Positions 34,579 to 42,797 of a stretch of 53,268 nucleotides of DNA are shown here, piece after piece. The notes beneath the pieces were generated by a model. The model did not search any database. It worked only from the letters and a program-made list of their open reading frames with translations, and was not told where the DNA came from. Position 1 is the stretch's first letter, and each line of letters starts with the position of its first letter. This DNA comes from JBPCOB01 sp051000715 (lineage in GTDB: Bacteria; Actinomycetota; Actinomycetes; JALYNC01): the NCBI GenBank assembly GCA_051000715.1, contig JBPCOB010000065.1, positions 1 to 53,268 on the forward strand. Reading direction: 5' to 3'. Made by a program: the position numbers and the translations under genes.

Positions 34579-35157
34579 ATGGCTCCGTCAGAAACCGGCT
34601 CGGCGCCCGGTGAGACCACCAGGGCCCGGGCGCAGGCACCGTCGCGACGCGTGGGTGACGCCGAACGCGACGAGGTTGCGCAGCGACTGGCCGAGGCGAC
34701 GGCCGACGGCCTGTTGCAGTTCGACGAGCTGGACGAGCGACTGAGCCGGGTCTTCGCCGCCCGGACCGGGGGTGAGCTGGCGGCGGTGACGGCCGACCTG
34801 CCGGCGGAATGGCTCCGGGAGCGGCAGCGCATCGAACGGGCGGCCCGGCGGGCGGTCGATGCCCGCCGCGGGCTCGCGGCGCAGGTGCGCTGGTACCTGC
34901 TCGTCATGGCCGGTCTGGTCGCCGTATGGGCAGCCGTCGGCGTGACGGCGCACGCCTGGTATCCGTGGCCGGTGTGGCCGGCGCTCGGCTGGGGCATCGG
35001 CCTGGTCAAGCACGCGAGGGCGGCGTACGCCGGTCAGACCCCGCGGCCTCGGTTCGTACCAGCCGGGTGGTCTGACGCTCCACCGCGAAGGACAGGAACG
35101 GCACCGTGCCGGCGAGCAGCACCAGCACGGTTCGGCCCAGCGGCCACCGGCACTTGA
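34579..35157 (+). CDS. DUF1707 domain protein with 2TM module
   Basis: 192 aa from ATG 34579 with GAGGAGGT (34565-34572) upstream. Residues ~24-75 form the DUF1707 (SHOCT-like) motif RVGDAERDEVAQRLAEA plus GLLQFDELDERL. Residues ~110-150 form a 2TM hairpin (WYLLVMAGLVAVWAAVGV, WPVWPALGWGIGLVKHA). The last ~40 residues are Arg/Pro/Ala-rich and run 152 bases antisense into the DUF3817 gene, which is longer than the family usually needs. The family often sits next to PadR-type repressors. Function is unknown, but the divergent PadR gene is the likely regulator. Confidence 0.75.
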   Translation: MAPSETGSAPGETTRARAQAPSRRVGDAERDEVAQRLAEATADGLLQFDELDERLSRVFAARTGGELAAVTADLPAEWLRERQRIERAARRAVDARRGLAAQVRWYLLVMAGLVAVWAAVGVTAHAWYPWPVWPALGWGIGLVKHARAAYAGQTPRPRFVPAGWSDAPPRRTGTAPCRRAAPARFGPAATGT

Positions 35158-35341
35158 CGGCGAGGTGGAAGGCGGCCGCCAGATAGACCATGTAGAGGAA
35201 GCCGTGCACCGGTCCCACCGTCGCCACGAGCCCGGGCGAGTTCGCCAGGTACTTCAACGGAACGGCGACGAAGACCAGCACCAGCAGGACCACACCAACG
35301 ACGTAGGCCATGACGCGGTACCGCGTCAGCGCCGCGTTCAC
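35006..35341 (-). CDS. DUF3817 membrane protein
   Basis: 111 aa from GTG 35341, whose GTGA overlaps the upstream gene stop. Three hydrophobic helices (VMAYVVGVVLLVLVFVAVPL, VGPVHGFLYMVYLAAAFHLA, TVLVLLAGTVPFLSFAVE) contain the family's GPVHGFLYM motif. The role is unknown in the family. It is co-translated with the 117-aa membrane protein upstream. Its 3' end is antisense to the tail of the DUF1707 gene. Confidence 0.85.
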   Translation of the reverse strand: MNAALTRYRVMAYVVGVVLLVLVFVAVPLKYLANSPGLVATVGPVHGFLYMVYLAAAFHLAVKCRWPLGRTVLVLLAGTVPFLSFAVERQTTRLVRTEAAGSDRRTPPSRA

Positions 35342-35691
35342 CGCGATCGCTGCGCGTCGCGGGCACTAAGCCAGGCGAGGTACCGGTTGTACGCCGCCAG
35401 CTCCTCATCTTCGGGGTCCTCCGCCGGCACGGCGTACACCCGCGGCTGCTCGTCCCGGCGTACGACGCTCCTGGCAGCCGGGTGCAGCTCGTCGCGCACC
35501 GACTTCCACCACATGACCAGCCCGAATACCGCGAACGAGGGCCATTGCAGCGCGTAGATGACGTTCTGCACGCCGCCGGTGGCCGACCGGGCCCGGTCCC
35601 ACTGCCACCAGCCCAGCCGGCAGAAGAGCAGGGCGAGTGACACCACCCCGACGTGCACCGCGAGCCACCGCGGTGACAGGACCCGACGCAC
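35338..35691 (-). CDS. small membrane protein paired with DUF3817
   Basis: 117 aa from GTG 35691. An N-terminal hydrophobic helix (WLAVHVGVVSLALLFCRLGWWQWDRA) is followed by a second (YALQWPSFAVFGLVMWW) and a soluble acidic C-terminus (AEDPEDEELAAYNRYLAWL). The pattern recalls unnamed actinobacterial membrane proteins found upstream of DUF3817. It overlaps the DUF3817 start by four bases, so the two are co-translated. Confidence 0.7.
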   Translation of the reverse strand: MRRVLSPRWLAVHVGVVSLALLFCRLGWWQWDRARSATGGVQNVIYALQWPSFAVFGLVMWWKSVRDELHPAARSVVRRDEQPRVYAVPAEDPEDEELAAYNRYLAWLSARDAQRSR

Positions 35692-35739
35692 GCCCGAAAC
35701 GGTAACGCGATGTCTGACAGCCGCTCGCCGCCCCGCCGC

Positions 35740-36573
35740 TCAGCTGTTGCGCTCCCGCTCCTCGGCCACCTTGTGCGGCACGCGGACCAGCCGAATGAAG
35801 GTCACCAGACCCACTCCACCGACCATGTTGCCGAGGGCGGACCAGCCCATCGCCCCGAGCCAGTCGGCGTAGCCGAACGACGCCGTGCCGGTGTGCAGCG
35901 CCGCGAACATCAGCAGCGAGTCCAGCACGCTGTGGAAGAGCTGCCCGCCGGCGAGGAGCGCACCGAAGAGAACCGCGGGCACCAGCTGGACACCGAGGCT
36001 GTCGGTCGCGTGCTGCATCCGCGTCATCAGGGTGATGACCACACCGGCGAGGACCGCCAGGGCGAACGAGCGCAGGTTGACGCCGAGATCGGCGTAGTGG
36101 GTGCCGGCCTCGCGGGCGGTTGCCCGAAGCTCCGGATAGGCGCGGATGACCAGCCAGGCGACACCCCAGCCACCGACCAGGTTGAGTGCGAGAGTCACGC
36201 CCCACAGCCGGGCCAGCGACGTAACGGAGCCACGCCGGGCCACGACGGCAGTGACCGGCAGCAGGAAGTTCTCGGTGAACAGCTCGCCACGGGCGAGCAG
36301 CAACGCCACGAAGCCGATGCTGAACGCCAGCCCGGCAAGGAGGTTGGAGCCGGTCTCGTGCCGGACCAGCAGGTAGGCCAGTACACCGGTCCCCACGTCC
36401 AGGCCACCCACCAAGCCGGTGACCGCCAGCGTGAACCATGGCCGGGACAGCCGGTTCGACCCCTCGTCGACGAGCCGGTCGAAGGCTTCATCGAGCTCGG
36501 GCTCGGGTTGCGTCGGCGGCTGCCGAACGCCTCCATCGCCCTGCCGGCGTCCCCGCGTTGATGTCCACGTCAT
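35740..36573 (-). CDS. formate/nitrite transporter family protein (YfdC-like)
   Basis: 277 aa from ATG 36573, with GGGGAG 9 bases upstream; GTG 36597 is less likely. A polar N-terminus of ~40 residues precedes six predicted helices, with family signatures GLAFSIGFVALLLARGELFTEN near residue 82 and AGGQLFHSVLDSLLMF near 205. YfdC-like members differ from FocA/NirC, so the substrate (a small monovalent anion?) is uncertain. The protein sits in the cytoplasmic membrane. It stands alone between DUF3817-associated genes and a phosphoribosyltransferase. Confidence 0.8.
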   Translation of the reverse strand: MTWTSTRGRRQGDGGVRQPPTQPEPELDEAFDRLVDEGSNRLSRPWFTLAVTGLVGGLDVGTGVLAYLLVRHETGSNLLAGLAFSIGFVALLLARGELFTENFLLPVTAVVARRGSVTSLARLWGVTLALNLVGGWGVAWLVIRAYPELRATAREAGTHYADLGVNLRSFALAVLAGVVITLMTRMQHATDSLGVQLVPAVLFGALLAGGQLFHSVLDSLLMFAALHTGTASFGYADWLGAMGWSALGNMVGGVGLVTFIRLVRVPHKVAEERERNS

Positions 36574-36626
36574 TGCACCAGTCTCCCCGACACCCACTGC
36601 GCCAGGTGCTTAGGCGTGGTCCGGGG

Positions 36627-37277
36627 TCAGCCGCGCAGCTCCGCGAGCAGCGCCAGCACCGTCTCGTCCGAGACCTGGCCGAAATCGTCGTACCACTCCC
36701 CCACCGACGACAGCCGCTCCGGCCTGAGCACGGCCACGACCACATCGGCCTCCGCACGAAGCGCGGCCAACGTGGACGGCGGTCCGACCGGTACGCCGAA
36801 CAGCAGCCGCTCGACGCCGTGAGCCCGCAGCGCGCGCAGCGCCGCCCGCGCGCTGCCGCCGGTGGCCAGCCCGTCATCGACCAGTACCACCTGACGCCCG
36901 GCCAGCGCCAGGGCCCGGTCGCCCCGGTAGTGGCGGACGCGGCGGGCCAGCTCGGCCCGCTCCCGTTCCAGCGTGCCGGCGAGCAGGTCCGGCGTCAGCC
37001 GCAGTCGCCCCAGCAAGTCCGCGTCGAAGACCGGTTCTCCCCCTTCGGCGATGGCGCCCACGCCGAGCTCCGGACGTCCCGGTGCGCCGATCTTGCGTAC
37101 GACGAAGACTTCGAGGGGAGCACCCAGCGCCCGCGCCACCTCGGCTCCCACCGGTACCCCGCCGCGGGCCAGGCCGAGAACCAGGGGGTCGGACAGGCCG
37201 GCAGCCGCCACCAGCCGGCCCAGCTCGCCGCCGGCCGCCGCCCGGTCGGCGAACCGAGACTCCGGTCGCAGTCCCAC
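36627..37277 (-). CDS. phosphoribosyltransferase domain protein
   Basis: 216 aa from GTG 37277, with GGAGG four bases upstream; the frame is open further, but that stretch is antisense to the next gene. The type I PRTase fold is seen, with the PRPP loop VVLVDDGLATGGSA near residue 140 and an N-terminal part ARGGVPVGAEVARALGAPLEVFVVRKI. This fits the erythromycin-esterase-associated or orphan PRTase group found in actinobacteria; the base substrate is unknown. Divergent from YbdK copy 2, with ~60 bp between them. Confidence 0.82.
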   Translation of the reverse strand: MGLRPESRFADRAAAGGELGRLVAAAGLSDPLVLGLARGGVPVGAEVARALGAPLEVFVVRKIGAPGRPELGVGAIAEGGEPVFDADLLGRLRLTPDLLAGTLERERAELARRVRHYRGDRALALAGRQVVLVDDGLATGGSARAALRALRAHGVERLLFGVPVGPPSTLAALRAEADVVVAVLRPERLSSVGEWYDDFGQVSDETVLALLAELRG

Positions 37278-37340
37278 CGCACCTCCGCGCGCAGAGCCCT
37301 CGGTTGTGGCCTGCACCACCTTGCCGGACGATCGGGGCGC

Positions 37341-38480
37341 ATGGAGGCCGAGGCGCTGACGGTCGGCGTGGAGGAGGAATACCAGCTCCTGGAGATGTCG
37401 TCCGGGGCGTTGGTGTCCCGCGGCCGCGAGGTCCTCGCCGCGGCGCAGCAGCTGGCGGTCGACCGGCGGGCTCACGGCGAGCTGGCCGGCGAGGTACAAG
37501 GCGAGCTGCCGCTCTCCCAGGTCGAGAGCGCCACTGCCGTCTGCACCACCCTCGCGGAGGTACGCCGGCAGCTGACCTCGCTGCGGAGCCTCTTGGCCCA
37601 GGCCGCTGCCTCGCAGGGGTGCGCGCTGGCCGCGAGCGGCAGCCCGCCGATCGCGCGGGTGACCGAGCAGCGCGCCGACGGCGAGAGCCCGCGGTTCGCC
37701 GCGATGTTGCGCGAGCAGGGCTATCTGATCGACCGCCAGTTCATCGCCGGCCTGCATGTGCATGTCGGCGTACCGGACCGGGAGCGTGCGGTGGCGGTGC
37801 TCGATCGGACCAGGCCCTGGCTGCCGGTGCTGGTGGCGCTGGCCGCCAACTCACCGTACTGGCTCGGCGTCGACACCGAGTTCGCGTCCTACCGCACGGT
37901 GCACTGGGGCCGCTGGCCGGTCGCCGGGGCGCCGCCAACCTTCGGCGACGCCGCGGGCTACGACGACGTGGGGCGCGCACTGGTCGCGACCGGAGCCATC
38001 GGCGACGTCGGCCAGCTCTACTGGCAGGCTCGGCTGTCCGCGCGGTTCCCGACCGTGGAGCTGCGTGCGTGCGACGTCCCGATGTCGATCGAGGAGTCCG
38101 TTGCCTTCGCCGGGCTGGGCCGTGCGCTGGTGCGCTGCGCGCTGGACGACCTCGATGCCGGCGCACCGGTTCCCGGCGTCCGGTCCGAGATCCTGCGGGC
38201 GGCCAACTGGCGGGCCGCCCGGCACGGGCTGCGCGGTCACCTGGTCGACCCCGTCTCCTGCGCCCAGCGGCCGGCGGCCGAGGTGGTCGCGAGGCTGCTC
38301 GAGCACGTCCGGCCGGCCCTCGACGAGATGGGCGACCGCGAGCTGCTCGAGTCCGTGGTCGACCGGCTGCAGCGCGAAGGGAACGGGGCCGATCGGCAGC
38401 GGGCGGCGTACGCCGCCGGAGGGCTGACCGCGGTGGCCCGGCTGTTGGTCGAAAACACGACGCCCGGAGCGGCGCTCTAG
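37341..38480 (+). CDS. carboxylate-amine ligase, GCS2/YbdK family (copy 2)
   Basis: 379 aa from ATG 37341. It carries the same motifs as copy 1: VGVEEEYQLLE near residue 8, AGLHVHVGVPD near 136, and RPWLPVLVALAANSPYWLG. The glycine after the active-site region differs from copy 1 (CGCHVHV versus AGLHVHV), which may mark different substrates. Its stop shares CTAG with the convergent M55 peptidase (38477-38480). The family forms amide bonds with ATP. The product here is unknown; proximity to a D-aminopeptidase raises a peptide or amide substrate as a possibility (inference). Confidence 0.9.
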   Translation: MEAEALTVGVEEEYQLLEMSSGALVSRGREVLAAAQQLAVDRRAHGELAGEVQGELPLSQVESATAVCTTLAEVRRQLTSLRSLLAQAAASQGCALAASGSPPIARVTEQRADGESPRFAAMLREQGYLIDRQFIAGLHVHVGVPDRERAVAVLDRTRPWLPVLVALAANSPYWLGVDTEFASYRTVHWGRWPVAGAPPTFGDAAGYDDVGRALVATGAIGDVGQLYWQARLSARFPTVELRACDVPMSIEESVAFAGLGRALVRCALDDLDAGAPVPGVRSEILRAANWRAARHGLRGHLVDPVSCAQRPAAEVVARLLEHVRPALDEMGDRELLESVVDRLQREGNGADRQRAAYAAGGLTAVARLLVENTTPGAAL

Positions 38481-39304
38481 CGGCCCTCGACCAGGGACCG
38501 GGTCAGCGCCACACTAACGACGAACGTGCGGTAGAGCCGGAGCGGATCTTCGGCGGTCATCGTGACGGTCCGGTCGCCGGTGCGCTCGACGCCGAGCAGC
38601 TCACAGGCCAGCTCGGCCATGTCGGCGGTGACCCAGTCGACCTCCAGCCGGGCCGGCAGCTCGATCGAGGGCAGCGGCACCTGTGCCGCCCGTCCCAGCG
38701 CCCGCAGGGCGCCGTCCCGGATCCGCTCGCAGGCCTCCTCCGGATGCAGAGAACGGGCGGCATGCCGGGTCACCGACTCCTTGACGACCACGCACTCGAC
38801 GCCCGGGAGAAAGGGGGCGGCCTCAACGGCCGTGACGTCGTCGCCGGTGATGAGCACGACCGGCACCCGGTGCTGCAGGGCGACCAGCGCGTTGATGCCG
38901 GCCTCGCCGGTGACCGTCCCGTTCAGCCGTACGCCGGGGATCGATGCCGGGTTGTAGGTGTGCGAGAGCACGGAGCTGGTGCCGGCCGAGCCGTGGTAGG
39001 AGACGAAGAGCACCGCGTCGAAGCTGCTGTCGAGCCCCTCCATCATGTACATCGGCTTGTGCCGGCCGGAGAGATAGCCGGCCCGGCCGTGCAGCGACGC
39101 CGGCGGGAGGTTGCGCATCACCGAGTGCGAGTCGTTCACCAGCACCTCGTTGGCACCGGCGGCAAGCGCGCCGTCGATGGCGGCGTTCACCTCGTCGAGC
39201 AGTAGCCGCCGGCCCATCTCGTACTCCGGGCCGGGACCGATGCACTGCTCCCAGTCGACGATTCCGGCGGTGCCCTCCATGTCGGAGGAGAGGAAGACCT
39301 TCAC
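38477..39304 (-). CDS. M55 family D-aminopeptidase (DppA-like)
   Basis: 275 aa from ATG 39304. The N-terminus has the zinc ligands D8 and E10 in FLSSDMEGTAGI, followed by VNDSHSVMRN and VSYHGSAGTSSVLSHTY, and by TGEAGINALVA, all M55 hallmarks. DppA of Bacillus subtilis is a decameric zinc D-aminopeptidase acting on D-Ala peptides, probably to recycle cell-wall peptides. Convergent with YbdK copy 2 and sharing its stop tetranucleotide. The catalytic set looks complete. Confidence 0.88.
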   Translation of the reverse strand: MKVFLSSDMEGTAGIVDWEQCIGPGPEYEMGRRLLLDEVNAAIDGALAAGANEVLVNDSHSVMRNLPPASLHGRAGYLSGRHKPMYMMEGLDSSFDAVLFVSYHGSAGTSSVLSHTYNPASIPGVRLNGTVTGEAGINALVALQHRVPVVLITGDDVTAVEAAPFLPGVECVVVKESVTRHAARSLHPEEACERIRDGALRALGRAAQVPLPSIELPARLEVDWVTADMAELACELLGVERTGDRTVTMTAEDPLRLYRTFVVSVALTRSLVEGR

Positions 39305-39344
39305 GTCGTCCTCGCTACCCAGCGAGGCGGCTGGCAGACCCGAG

Positions 39345-39605
39345 TCAGGCGGGCCGCAGGCGGGTGACCTTGTCGTCGTCGCCGGCAGTGGACCGCGGCG
39401 CGGGATGCTCGACCAGCGCCAGCACCCGGCTGGCCATGAACCGCGCCGTACGGACCGGCGTACCGCCGCGGGTGACCTCGGTCACCTCGACGACGCCGCG
39501 GCCGGTGCTGATCTCGACCCGCCGGCCGGCCCGGGTCGCGGTCACTTCGTAGGTTCTGGTCTCGGCGCCCGCGTCCACGACGATCTCTACTCTGTCGCCT
39601 CGCAC
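39345..39605 (-). CDS. hypothetical protein, 86 aa
   Basis: GTG 39605 to the stop at 39345. The sequence alternates beta-like short strands (DRVEIVVDA, TYEVTATRAGRRVEIST, GVVEVTEVTR) and ends in a basic tail. It resembles small actinobacterial proteins of unknown role. No clear ribosome site is visible, so the start is uncertain. Confidence 0.55.
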   Translation of the reverse strand: MRGDRVEIVVDAGAETRTYEVTATRAGRRVEISTGRGVVEVTEVTRGGTPVRTARFMASRVLALVEHPAPRSTAGDDDKVTRLRPA

Positions 39606-39728
39606 CTTTGCTCAACACCAACAGGCGCCGGCGTAGTCCCGGACCGCGACCCGTGCGGCGGACGACGGCGACTTCGAATCTCCAAGGCGGCCCATGCGCA
39701 CGGCGCCCGTCTCTACACGTGGAATGCA

Positions 39729-40778
39729 TCAGACCTCGGTGGTCTCGAGGGTCTCGTGGAGATTCCCACGGTCTGACTCGTTACCACCCCCACGCCTCAG
39801 CGGGGTACGTGCGTCGTTTCCGACCTGCGCCAGGACGTCGTCAGCGGGTATCACTCCCGGTTGCGACTCAGTGCGCGCGAGTTGGCCGGCAAGCTGCGCA
39901 ATGAGCGTGTTGGCGGGGGTGGGAACGCCCTGCAGGCGCCCGAGCATCACGATCTCGCCGTTCAGATAGTCGGTTTCGGTGACTCCGGTCCGCCTGGCCA
40001 GGCTCTGCCAGGCCGATCCGCCCGGACGGCGTCGGCCGGCAACAGGCTGCAGGTCAAGCAGGCTGCCGCGCCGAGCCTGATCCTCGGCCGTGGAGGCATG
40101 GCCGATACCGGCCGCGGAGGACTGCCTCTCCCTCGGCTCGTACCAGTCGGGTCAGTGGTCGGGGTCTTGCCTCTGGTCGGCAGACAGCCTCCACCGCATT
40201 GCCAAGATTGAGCAGCAGCTTCGCGTACTTCCAGCGGCGTACGTCTGGAATCGAACGGGCGTTGTAGGTGGCGGCCGTGAACGCCGCGGCGATATGACGA
40301 CTGATCGGGTCCTCCCCCGTCGGATAGCGGCCCACATCGAGCAATCCGGTGATCGGATGGGAGTACGCCTGCACGGTTCCCGGTCGCAGGAATGCGGTCG
40401 GACACATCACCACCACGCCGTAGACCCGGAGAAGTACCGCAGGGCGTGCGGTTCGTTGAACACACCATTCTGAGCACACAGAACCGGGATGCCGGCCGGA
40501 GCCGTTTCGGCGAGTGCGTGCACAGTGGCGGCCGTGTCCTGGCTCTTGACCGCCAGCACCACGACGTCATCCTGATCAAATGCCACTTCAGCGAGGTGCG
40601 AGCGCACGCCGATATGCACGGTAACCGACTCCGCCGGTGACTCCAGGCGAAGACCCTGCTCGCGGATGGCGGAAAGCTGCGACCCCCGGGCTATCCCCAC
40701 CACCTGATGGCTCGCCTGGTGAAGGCGGGCGGCCAACACCCCACCGATACCGCCCAAACCAATGATCACAAAGCGCAT
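39729..40778 (-). pseudogene. ketopantoate reductase-like protein with two compensating frameshifts
   Basis: ATG 40778 follows GGGAGG (8-base spacing) and begins a Rossmann fold, MRFVIIGLGGIGGVLAARL, that reads to ~40435. Between YFS and VYGVVVMCPTAFL the frame moves by one base (near 40425-40435), and the middle part continues to GNAVEAVC and RAEGEAVLR. At ~40110 a second shift returns to the first frame, which goes on GHASTAEDQARRG, NGEIVMLGRLQGVPTP and a final tail to the stop at 39729. The losses would be one and two bases, together three, so the start and end frames agree. The enzyme family reduces 2-dehydropantoate with NADPH for coenzyme A synthesis, but this member is broken or mis-sequenced. 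Confidence 0.75.
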
Positions 40779-40930
40779 TCGGGCATCCTCCCATCCAACC
40801 GGCGCGGTGACGCCCGGCCGCTGACGATGCCGCTACCCCCTCGGCGTCGGTACCAGCGGCCGCTGATTCCGTCGGAGTTCCGGCAACCTCGTCAACCTCG
40901 ATCGGCAGCCTTGCTGGCAGGATCGGCGCC

Positions 40931-41338
40931 ATGATCGGACGCCTGCACCACGTGGTCATCGACTGCCCCGACCCGGCGGCGCTTGCCGCCTTCTACGCCG
41001 AGCTGATCGGCCTGCCGATAACGTGGCAGGAGGACGACTTCGTGGTGATCGCGCCGAACGACACGACGTCGGGCATCGCATTCCAGCTGGCACCGGACCA
41101 CCAGCCGCCGCGTTGGCCCGACCCCGAACGGCCGCAGCAGCTCCACCTCGACGTCATGGTCGACGACGTGGCCGCCGCGGGGCCCCGGGTCCTGGCTCTG
41201 GGCGCGCGTCTGCTCTCGGACCGGGACGGCCAGGTGTACACCGACCCCGCCGGCCACCCCTTCTGCCTCATACCCCGGCCGTCATGGGCCGCTCCGATCG
41301 GCGGCCAGCCGGACGGGGCCGCGGCCGGGGGTGGTTGA
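40931..41338 (+). CDS. VOC family protein (glyoxalase-like), single domain
   Basis: 135 aa from ATG 40931. The fold of paired beta-alpha-beta-beta-beta modules is seen: LHHVVIDCPDPAALAAFYAEL with H near residue 6, then LHLDVMVDDV in the middle, and YTDPAGHPFCLIPR at the end with the terminal glutamate replaced by a phenylalanine/cysteine context. VOC proteins are metal-dependent or binding proteins for small molecules; the function here is not readable. The gene ends 5 bases before the convergent exchanger gene stop. Confidence 0.8.
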   Translation: MIGRLHHVVIDCPDPAALAAFYAELIGLPITWQEDDFVVIAPNDTTSGIAFQLAPDHQPPRWPDPERPQQLHLDVMVDDVAAAGPRVLALGARLLSDRDGQVYTDPAGHPFCLIPRPSWAAPIGGQPDGAAAGGG

Positions 41339-41343
41339 GCCGG

Positions 41344-42366
41344 TCAGCCCCACCAGAAGCCGGCGGCAATCACGGCGTACAGCACGATCAGCGCGGCCCC
41401 CTCCAGCCAGGTCGACTCCCCGTCGAAGACGACCAACACGGCGACGAGGGCGGCCAGAGCGAGCGCCACGACGAGCAACGGCGGCAGCACGAGCGTGAAG
41501 GTGGCGGCACCCACCAACGGCGCGATCAACACGATCACCGGCGCCAGCACGAGGGCGATCTGCAGCGGGCTCTGCAGGATGACCGAGAGCGCATAGTCGG
41601 GCTGGTTACGGGCCGCGAGCTGGATCCCCACAACGTTCTCCACCGCGTTGCCGGCGATGGCGACCACCACGAGGCCGGCGAACGCCTGGCTGATCCCGAA
41701 CGCGGAGATCGCCGGCTCCAGCGCGTGCACGAACCACTCCGACACGAAGGCCGCACCTACGCCGGCGACGGCGAGGACCGCCAGCGCCACCGGCAGCGGC
41801 CACAGGACGGATGGCTCAGGCCCTTGGCCCTGCTCCGGCGCCTCGCTACTGCCACCTTCCCCGCGTGAGATCGCGGCGGGTAGCGACAGGGCGAACAGCC
41901 CCAGGAGCAGGACCGAGACGATCCTGGACAGGCTGAGCTCATGGCCGGCGGCGGGCGTGTGGAGTGCGGCCGTCAGCGAAGGGATGATCAGTGCCGCCAC
42001 CGCCAGCACCAGCAGCAGGCTGATGATGCGGGCTCGCTCCGCGGCGAAGCGCTGGGTGCCGTGGCGCAGTCCGCCAAACACGAACGCCAGGCCGAGCACC
42101 AGGAGCACGTTCGCGAGGATCGATCCGACGATCGCGCCCTGGACGACGCCGACCAGACCGGCACGAAGTGCGAAGATCACGACGAACAGCTCGGGAAGGT
42201 TGCCCAAGGCGCTCTGGACGACGCCGGTCGCTCCGGCCCCCAGCCGGTCACCCAGGGCGTCCACCGCGCGGCCGACGAGGGTCGCCAGCAGGGCCAGTGC
42301 CAACGCCGACACGACGAACGGGAGAACCCGGCCGGCAGCCACATAGCGCAGCACGCCAGCCGCCAC
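41344..42366 (-). CDS. Ca2+/H+ antiporter (CAX/ChaA family)
   Basis: 340 aa if the start is GTG 42366. The two alpha-repeat motifs of the CaCA superfamily are GNLPELF (residues 55-61) and GNAVENVVG (~residue 235), each with the acidic ion-binding residue, and there are ~10 hydrophobic helices. The frame continues upstream into RDVRLFLGCAAATVAAGVLRY, which looks like a genuine first helix, but no ATG, GTG or TTG is in frame there up to ~42450. The annotated start therefore may truncate the protein. Role: exchange of Ca2+ (or Na+/K+) for protons across the cell membrane. Confidence 0.85.
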   Translation of the reverse strand: MAAGVLRYVAAGRVLPFVVSALALALLATLVGRAVDALGDRLGAGATGVVQSALGNLPELFVVIFALRAGLVGVVQGAIVGSILANVLLVLGLAFVFGGLRHGTQRFAAERARIISLLLVLAVAALIIPSLTAALHTPAAGHELSLSRIVSVLLLGLFALSLPAAISRGEGGSSEAPEQGQGPEPSVLWPLPVALAVLAVAGVGAAFVSEWFVHALEPAISAFGISQAFAGLVVVAIAGNAVENVVGIQLAARNQPDYALSVILQSPLQIALVLAPVIVLIAPLVGAATFTLVLPPLLVVALALAALVAVLVVFDGESTWLEGAALIVLYAVIAAGFWWG

Positions 42367-42449
42367 GGTCGCCGCCGCACAGCCGAGGAAGAGCCGTACG
42401 TCACGCGGCCGAAACGTCGACGGCGCTGGGCTCGCCGTACGAACCGCGA

Positions 42450-42734
42450 TCAGGAGGCCCCTTCGCCGCGACCACCGGACCGAGTGGTCGGATCCGAAGT
42501 GTCCTGCGGCGCCAGGGCGTCACCTTCGGTGGCGACACCCGTGTCGGGATCCATGAGCGACTCGCCATGTGGAGGTGTCGACGCCCCCCGCGAGTCGTCG
42601 GCCGGTGCGGCGAGGCCGCTGCCGTCGTCCTCCAGCGCGCCGCCGTCGAGCATCGAGCTCCCGTCCTGGGGTCCGCCGGTGGGCGCGGTGGCGCCGCCTG
42701 GGTCGGAAGGGGTGGGATTGGTCATCTCGGTCAT
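42450..42734 (-). CDS. small acidic hypothetical protein, 94 aa
   Basis: Start ATG 42734, or ATG 42725. The peptide is rich in Asp, Gly, Pro, Ser and Thr (MTNPTPSDPGGATAPTGG, LEDDGSGLAAPADDS) and probably disordered. Codon position bias supports coding, but no family is recognised. It precedes the exchanger gene by ~80 bases. Confidence 0.45.
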   Translation of the reverse strand: MTEMTNPTPSDPGGATAPTGGPQDGSSMLDGGALEDDGSGLAAPADDSRGASTPPHGESLMDPDTGVATEGDALAPQDTSDPTTRSGGRGEGAS

Positions 42735-42797
42735 GGACCGGCCAGTACCCGGCGTCGGCGTCGGCAACCGAACGGTGGAAGGGAGCGCGAGCCCACC

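Noticed and set aside
40240..40280. T-loop-like sequence GGAATCGAACGG, suggesting a tRNA gene
   Set aside because: No acceptor stem, anticodon arm or CCA end can be paired around it, and it lies inside the ketopantoate-reductase-like coding sequence.
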